From Clostridia bacterium (GTDB lineage: Bacteria; Bacillota; Clostridia; Oscillospirales; CAG-272), in NCBI GenBank assembly GCA_017612655.1, contig JAGAFM010000025.1:1-9334 (forward strand): a stretch of 9,334 nt of DNA, in the 5' to 3' direction. Below are positions 6,170-9,334 of this stretch, piece by piece (positions within the stretch are counted from its first letter, which is position 1; each line of letters opens with the position of its first letter). The translations under genes were made by a program, and so were the position numbers. Below the pieces are notes generated by a model, which worked only from the letters and a program-made list of their open reading frames with translations, did not search any database and had not been told where the DNA came from.

Positions 6170-7378
6170 ATGGAAGAAAAAAAGGAAAACATCGGTATTC
6201 CCTCCCGGCCGGAGGACGGCACGGGACAGGACGGACAGACGAAGAAAAGCCGCTCTGGCAGACGGAACCGCTGGAGAAGAAACAGACACAGGAGGGACCG
6301 GAACCGGGAGGCGGCCCGTCCGCAGGAGACGGTCGCTGAAGAACCGGAAGAGGAAGAAGCGGCCGCGGAACCTGATACGGCGGAGGAAGAACCTATACTC
6401 GAAGCGGAACCGGAAGAAGAACGCGAACCGGAGGAACTGCCCGCGAAAGAACTCCCTGCGGAGCCTGCGGAAGAGAAAGTGCCGGTTGAAATCGTCGGTG
6501 TCTGCTTTAAAGAGAAGGGGAAGGTATACTACTTCGATCCGAAGGGAGAAAAATATCAGGACGGGGACCGCGTGATTGTGGAAACCGCCAGGGGAATCGA
6601 ATACGCCTTTATTTCAGGAGAGAACCGGATTATCCACGCGGGACAGCTGTTTGCCCCGCTCAAGCCGGTAATCCGTCGCGCAACGGAAAGCGACACGGTT
6701 CATTACGAAGAAAACCTGAAGAAGGCAAAGGATGCTCTGGCCGTCTGCGAGAAAAAGATTGCCGCGCATGAGCTGGAGATGAAGCTGGTTGACGCGGAAT
6801 ACGCCTTCGACAACAGCAAACTTCTTTTCTACTTTACGGCAGACGGAAGAGTCGACTTCCGGGAACTCGTGAAGGATCTTGCCTCCGTATTCCGCACCCG
6901 GATTGAACTGAGACAGATCGGGATCCGGGACGAGGCGAAAATGATCGGCGGAATCGGCGTCTGCGGGCGGCCTTTCTGCTGCCACGCGTTTCTTCCCGAT
7001 TTTGTCCAGGTTTCCATCAAGATGGCCAAGGAACAGAACTTTTCCATCAATTCCGCGAAAATGACCGGAAACTGCGGACGGCTGATGTGCTGCCTGCATT
7101 TCGAATACGAAACCTATCTGGAAGAGATCGCGAAGACACCGAAAGTGGACACGGTCGTCAAGACACCGGACGGTGACGGTGTGGTCACGGAAGTGATTCC
7201 ACTGTCCGGTCTGGTCCGGGTCAAACTGCAGAATACGGTCAGCAATACCGCGAGGCTGTACCACCGGGACAAGGTGACGCCCATCGGGAAAATGAACTGG
7301 AAAACCGGGGTAATCACGCCGTTTGCGCCTCCGGAGGAAGAAAAACCGGTGCAGTCCGGCGAAGCAACCCCAAAGTGA
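6170..7378 (+). CDS. ricT: RicT/YaaT-type PSP1 domain protein with a long charged N-terminal extension
   Basis: The core (about 105-375) matches RicT (YaaT). In Bacillus subtilis RicT acts with RicA and RicF as an Fe-S-containing complex that assists RNase Y mRNA processing and affects competence, sporulation and biofilm decisions. Family signatures are VGVCFKEKGKVYYFDP (109-124), GDRVIVETARGIEY (132-145), and the cysteine segments GVCGRPFCC (263-271) and GNCGRLMCC (300-308). The six cysteines at 265, 270, 271, 302, 307 and 308 are candidate cluster ligands. Residues 1-105 are unusual: an arginine-rich stretch (25-50) followed by an acidic Glu/Pro/Ala-rich stretch (55-103), probably disordered. 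The ATG at 6170 follows GGAG (6159-6162) by 7 bases. The gap to holB is 12 bases, so they are co-transcribed. Confidence 0.93.
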   Translation: MEEKKENIGIPSRPEDGTGQDGQTKKSRSGRRNRWRRNRHRRDRNREAARPQETVAEEPEEEEAAAEPDTAEEEPILEAEPEEEREPEELPAKELPAEPAEEKVPVEIVGVCFKEKGKVYYFDPKGEKYQDGDRVIVETARGIEYAFISGENRIIHAGQLFAPLKPVIRRATESDTVHYEENLKKAKDALAVCEKKIAAHELEMKLVDAEYAFDNSKLLFYFTADGRVDFRELVKDLASVFRTRIELRQIGIRDEAKMIGGIGVCGRPFCCHAFLPDFVQVSIKMAKEQNFSINSAKMTGNCGRLMCCLHFEYETYLEEIAKTPKVDTVVKTPDGDGVVTEVIPLSGLVRVKLQNTVSNTARLYHRDKVTPIGKMNWKTGVITPFAPPEEEKPVQSGEATPK

Positions 7379-7380
7379 AA

Positions 7381-7413
7381 AAAGCCGGGGCTGGATGCCC
7401 GCGGGAGGGCTTT
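7381..7413 (+). terminator. Possible weak hairpin just after ricT
   Basis: Three bases after the ricT stop, AAAGCC (7381-7386) pairs with GGCTTT (7408-7413). An inner GGGC (7388-7391) pairs with GCCC (7397-7400) around a 5-base loop. There is no T-run after the stem, so it may be a stability hairpin or a pause site ahead of the true terminator at 7462-7493. Confidence 0.3.
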
Positions 7414-7461
7414 CCCTGAAAGATCGCCGAGCATCTGCCTGACCGGTTCAGCTGAATCAAG

Positions 7462-7493
7462 CGGATTGCTGCTTTCTGCGGCAGTCCGTTTTT
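7462..7493 (+). terminator. Intrinsic terminator of the transketolase-holB-ricT operon
   Basis: CGGATTGCTGC (7462-7472) pairs with GCGGCAGTCCG (7478-7488) over 11 bp, including two wobble pairs. The loop is TTTCT, and five T residues (7489-7493) follow. Preceding AAG bases can extend the stem into the T-run. This is a textbook rho-independent terminator 83 bases after the ricT stop. It separates this operon from tldD. Confidence 0.88.
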
Positions 7494-7521
7494 GTTGCAT
7501 CCATGCTCGTAGTGTTCAAAA

Positions 7522-7581
7522 AACCCAGCGGCATGGCACCGCGCGCTCCCGTCGCGTTTGCGCCTCTGCCAAAAAAGGGTT
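7522..7581 (-). terminator. Foldable GC-rich stretch, terminator-like on the minus strand
   Basis: Nested arms pair AACCC (7522-7526) with GGGTT (7577-7581), GGCA (7530-7533) with TGCC (7567-7570), GGC (7535-7537) with GCC (7562-7564) and CGCG (7540-7543) with CGCG (7553-7556). On the minus strand the structure is followed by further T residues (GGGTTTTTTG at 7526-7517), like an intrinsic terminator. No minus-strand gene that would need it is visible to its right within the window. Its right arm overlaps the tldD -35 box by two bases. Confidence 0.35.
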
Positions 7582-7608
7582 GATTTACCGAGAGGAATAT
7601 GATACCAT
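7580..7608 (+). promoter_or_regulatory. Probable extended -10 promoter of tldD
   Basis: TTGATT (7580-7585), a 17-base spacer and TACCAT (7603-7608) form a plausible sigma-A promoter. A TGA triplet directly before the -10 box supplies the extended -10 TGn element, which can make up for the imperfect hexamers. The start would be near 7615, giving a leader of about 120 bases before tldD. The strong terminator upstream at 7462-7493 means tldD needs its own promoter. Confidence 0.6.
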
Positions 7609-7627
7609 AAAGGGTAGAATCGGAGGA

Positions 7628-7671
7628 GGGGCTTCCTGCAGCAACCGGATGGACGGTTCCGAGGCAGCCCC
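7628..7671 (+). promoter_or_regulatory. Long imperfect hairpin in the tldD leader
   Basis: The 44-base element pairs GGGGCT (7628-7633) with AGCCCC (7666-7671), then CCT (7635-7637) with AGG (7662-7664). After an asymmetric internal loop (GCAGC against CCG), AACCG (7643-7647) pairs with CGGTT (7654-7658) around a GATGGA loop. This is more ordered than chance usually gives in a leader and resembles a cis-regulatory RNA or protein-binding site. I do not recognise it as a known riboswitch class. A GGAGGAGG run (7622-7629) overlaps its 5' side. Confidence 0.42.
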
Positions 7672-7685
7672 GAAACCGCAATCGA

Positions 7686-7704
7686 AGCGGAAGAGCTTTC
7701 CGCT
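7686..7704 (+). promoter_or_regulatory. Second hairpin in the tldD leader, ahead of the ribosome binding site
   Basis: AGCGGAA (7686-7692) and TTCCGCT (7698-7704) form a perfect 7-bp stem with a 5-base loop, 15 bases upstream of the tldD AAAGGAG (7720-7726). CTTT follows, too short a T-run for a strong terminator. With the hairpin at 7628-7671 it gives the leader a two-hairpin layout, which would suit attenuation or control of ribosome access, though no antiterminator pairing is obvious. Confidence 0.38.
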
Positions 7705-7735
7705 CTTTGGAATACAGTCAAAGGAGAATGACGAG

Positions 7736-9073
7736 ATGATACGATTCAAAGAAGGCTTCTATGCGGACATCCGCATCGAGGACCGCAGCCGCACGGTGAT
7801 TTCCTATCGGGCGGGCGTGCTCGAGGAGATGAAGAACCGTTTGGAGAAGCAGGCGTTTCTGCGTGTGTATGACGGCAAGCTCTGGTACTACGCTTCCGTC
7901 ACCGACGTAGAGCATCTGCAGGAGACGCTCGACGGCCTCTATGCCGCAGCGACGGAAAACCCGGATATCCTGAAGGATCCCGTCGTGTGCCGCTTTGAGC
8001 GGAACCGCGACGAGCTCATGAACTTCTCGGACTGCTCGGTCCGCGAGATTCCGCTGCAGGAAAAACAGGCGCTTCTGCTGTCCTACCTTCCCATTCTTTC
8101 CGAGGACTCCTGCATCACCCTGCCGCAGGGACAGTATCTCGACCGTTCGAGCATCTTCCAATTCCTGTCCTCGCTCGGCGCGGACATCACCTACGATTAC
8201 CAGACCTGCGGTCTGTCGTTTTCCGTCAACATGGCAGAAGGCGAAAAGACCTTCAACAGCCATTATCAGAAGGGCGCAACCCGCTTTGACGAGCTGTGCG
8301 GTCTGGAGGACGAGATCCGCGAGGCGGTGCGCGAGCGGACGAGCTTTCTCCGCAATTCCGTGCCGGTCGAGGCGGGGAAGTATCCCGTCGTGCTCGCTCC
8401 GGAAGCCGCGGGCGTTTTCGCGCACGAAAGCTTCGGTCACAAGTCCGAATCCGACTTCATGATCTCCGATGAGAGCATGAAACAGGAATGGCAGCTCGGA
8501 AAGGTCGTCGGTTCGCCGATCCTCTCCATCGCGGAGTGCGGCAGCGTACCCGGCTGCGGCTTCGTCCCCTACGACGACGAGGGAACGAAGGCGCGCAAGA
8601 ACTACCTCATCAAGGACGGTGTGCTGGCGGGACGCCTCCACAGCGCGCAGACTGCCGCGGTTCTGGACGAGGGCCTGACCGGAAACGCCCGCGCCATCAA
8701 CTGCGATTTCGAGCCGATCGTGCGCATGACCAACACCTTCATCGAGGGCGGCGACATGGACTTTGACCAACTTATCGCCCCGATCGAAAAGGGCTATTTC
8801 ATCAAGACCATCAACCACGGCAGCGGTATGAGCACGTTTACCCTCGCACCGAACCTTGCCTATGAAATCGTGAACGGGAAACTCGGCCGTCCGGTCCAGA
8901 TCAGCGTCATCTCGGGCAACGTGTTCGAGACGCTGGGTCTGATCGACGGTCTGACGAAGGACGTTGTGATGCTTTCCTTTGTCACCGGCGGATGCGGAAA
9001 GATGGAGCAGTCGGGACTTCCCGTCGGCTTCGGCGGTCCGTTCGTCAGAGTATCCGAAATGAACGTACAGTGA
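7736..9073 (+). CDS. tldD: TldD-type zinc metallopeptidase
   Basis: This 445-residue protein belongs to the TldD/PmbA family. In Escherichia coli, TldD with TldE forms a cytoplasmic metalloprotease that degrades unfolded peptides, processes microcin B17 precursor and cleaves CcdA. The catalytic HExxxH is AHESFGHKSESD, with H230, E231 and H235. The third metal ligand expected in the family is the cysteine in GGCGK (C420), near the C-terminal LPVGFGGPFVRV. The N-terminal beta-rich domain covers about 1-200. The ATG at 7736 follows AAAGGAG (7720-7726) by 9 bases. The open frame extends back to 7466, but that part overlaps the terminator and promoter and is not protein-like. Arginine is mostly CGC here (about 15 of 24), whereas upstream genes prefer CGG. 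A TldE-like gene follows 10 bases later, as expected for a heterodimer pair. Confidence 0.92.
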   Translation: MIRFKEGFYADIRIEDRSRTVISYRAGVLEEMKNRLEKQAFLRVYDGKLWYYASVTDVEHLQETLDGLYAAATENPDILKDPVVCRFERNRDELMNFSDCSVREIPLQEKQALLLSYLPILSEDSCITLPQGQYLDRSSIFQFLSSLGADITYDYQTCGLSFSVNMAEGEKTFNSHYQKGATRFDELCGLEDEIREAVRERTSFLRNSVPVEAGKYPVVLAPEAAGVFAHESFGHKSESDFMISDESMKQEWQLGKVVGSPILSIAECGSVPGCGFVPYDDEGTKARKNYLIKDGVLAGRLHSAQTAAVLDEGLTGNARAINCDFEPIVRMTNTFIEGGDMDFDQLIAPIEKGYFIKTINHGSGMSTFTLAPNLAYEIVNGKLGRPVQISVISGNVFETLGLIDGLTKDVVMLSFVTGGCGKMEQSGLPVGFGGPFVRVSEMNVQ

Positions 9074-9083
9074 GGGACAAACC

Positions 9084-9334
9084 ATGGAAAAAGAGTTTAT
9101 CAAGAATATTGATCGGTCGGTAACGCTGAATGTTACCGGGGGAAAGATCGACAGCTTCCGTGAAATCGAGAAGACGACCGGCACGGTCCGGGTTTATGAA
9201 AACGGCTGCATCGGCGTGGCCGGATGCCTTGGCGAACCCAACGAAGAGGAACTGACAAAGTAGGCGCTGGAGGCGCTCGCATTCGGCATTCCGTATCCCG
9301 AAGCGCTCGACGGGGAACTCGAGATGGAGGAACT
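9084..9334 (+). CDS. TldE/PmbA-like N-terminal part, with an in-frame TAG, cut by the right edge
   Basis: The frame opens at an ATG (9084) 7 bases after GAGGG (9072-9076) and 10 bases after the tldD stop. Its first 59 codons look like a TldD/TldE N-terminal domain, with a beta-strand region ending in GTVRVYENGCIGVAGCLG and then NEEELTK. A TAG at 9261-9263 interrupts it. The same frame then continues without another stop to the edge (ALEALAFGIPYPEALDG and onward), which is what the family's alpha-helix after the beta region should look like. The frame is unshifted, so a single base change explains the stop (for example CAG to TAG). It may be a decaying pseudogene, a sequencing error or a sense-read amber codon. 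The family call rests mainly on the tldD neighbour and overall pattern, since the catalytic region lies beyond the window. Confidence 0.7.

Noticed and set aside
7466..7735. Upstream extension of the tldD reading frame
   Set aside because: It begins inside the terminator stem, crosses the predicted promoter and leader hairpins, and is not protein-like. The ATG at 7736 has a well-placed ribosome binding site and starts the family domain.
7728..7739. Three-codon mini-frame overlapping the tldD start (ATG ACG AGA TGA)
   Set aside because: Its ATG is only one base after the GGAG of the ribosome binding site, too close for initiation, so a leader-peptide role is unlikely.
7718..9184. Long open frame on the minus strand (about 488 codons) opposite tldD
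   Set aside because: It is fully antisense to a gene with clear TldD motifs, has no protein-family features that I recognise, and is the kind of long shadow frame expected where third positions are G/C-rich.

Overview
The window is about 9.3 kb of moderately GC-rich bacterial DNA that looks like a member of the Bacillota (Clostridia-like). The evidence is the strong AGGAGG-type ribosome binding sites, the near-consensus sigma-A promoters with 17-base spacers, a two-subunit (split) transketolase, and holB directly followed by ricT (yaaT), a gene order known from that phylum. No genus can be named from the sequence alone. There are no tRNA, rRNA, CRISPR or transposase genes.

Left part (1-2924, minus strand). 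A near-perfect sigma-A promoter at 78-106 fires leftwards off the window, with a small palindrome just inside its transcript. Next come a terminator-like region (297-371) and the two-gene unit glyA-obgE: serine hydroxymethyltransferase (2924 to 1683), then the ribosome-assembly GTPase Obg (1654 to 377). The unit is driven by a promoter at 2986-3014.

Middle part (2925-7493, plus strand). A divergent intergenic region holds a GC-rich foldable element (3078-3162) and a consensus promoter (3172-3200). That promoter drives four closely spaced genes: transketolase N-terminal subunit, transketolase C-terminal subunit, holB (DNA polymerase III delta prime) and ricT (PSP1-domain protein). The unit ends at a textbook intrinsic terminator (7462-7493). 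It joins central carbon metabolism (pentose phosphates), replication and RNA-processing control, next to the one-carbon and ribosome-assembly unit going the other way.

Right part (7494-9334, plus strand). After an unexplained foldable stretch, a separate promoter (7580-7608) and a roughly 120-base structured leader precede a TldD-type metallopeptidase gene (7736-9073). Arginine codons there switch from mostly CGG to mostly CGC. A TldE/PmbA-like partner follows at 9084 and runs off the right edge, but its reading frame carries an in-frame TAG at 9261-9263, with protein-like sequence on both sides. This is the most notable oddity. It may be a pseudogene, a sequence error or a reassigned amber codon. 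None of the seven complete genes here ends in TAG (five TGA, two TAA).

Most of the window is ordinary housekeeping DNA. I do not see a clear new multi-gene system. The items worth a second look are the TAG in the TldE-like frame, the tldD leader, and the foldable elements at 3078-3162 and 7522-7581.
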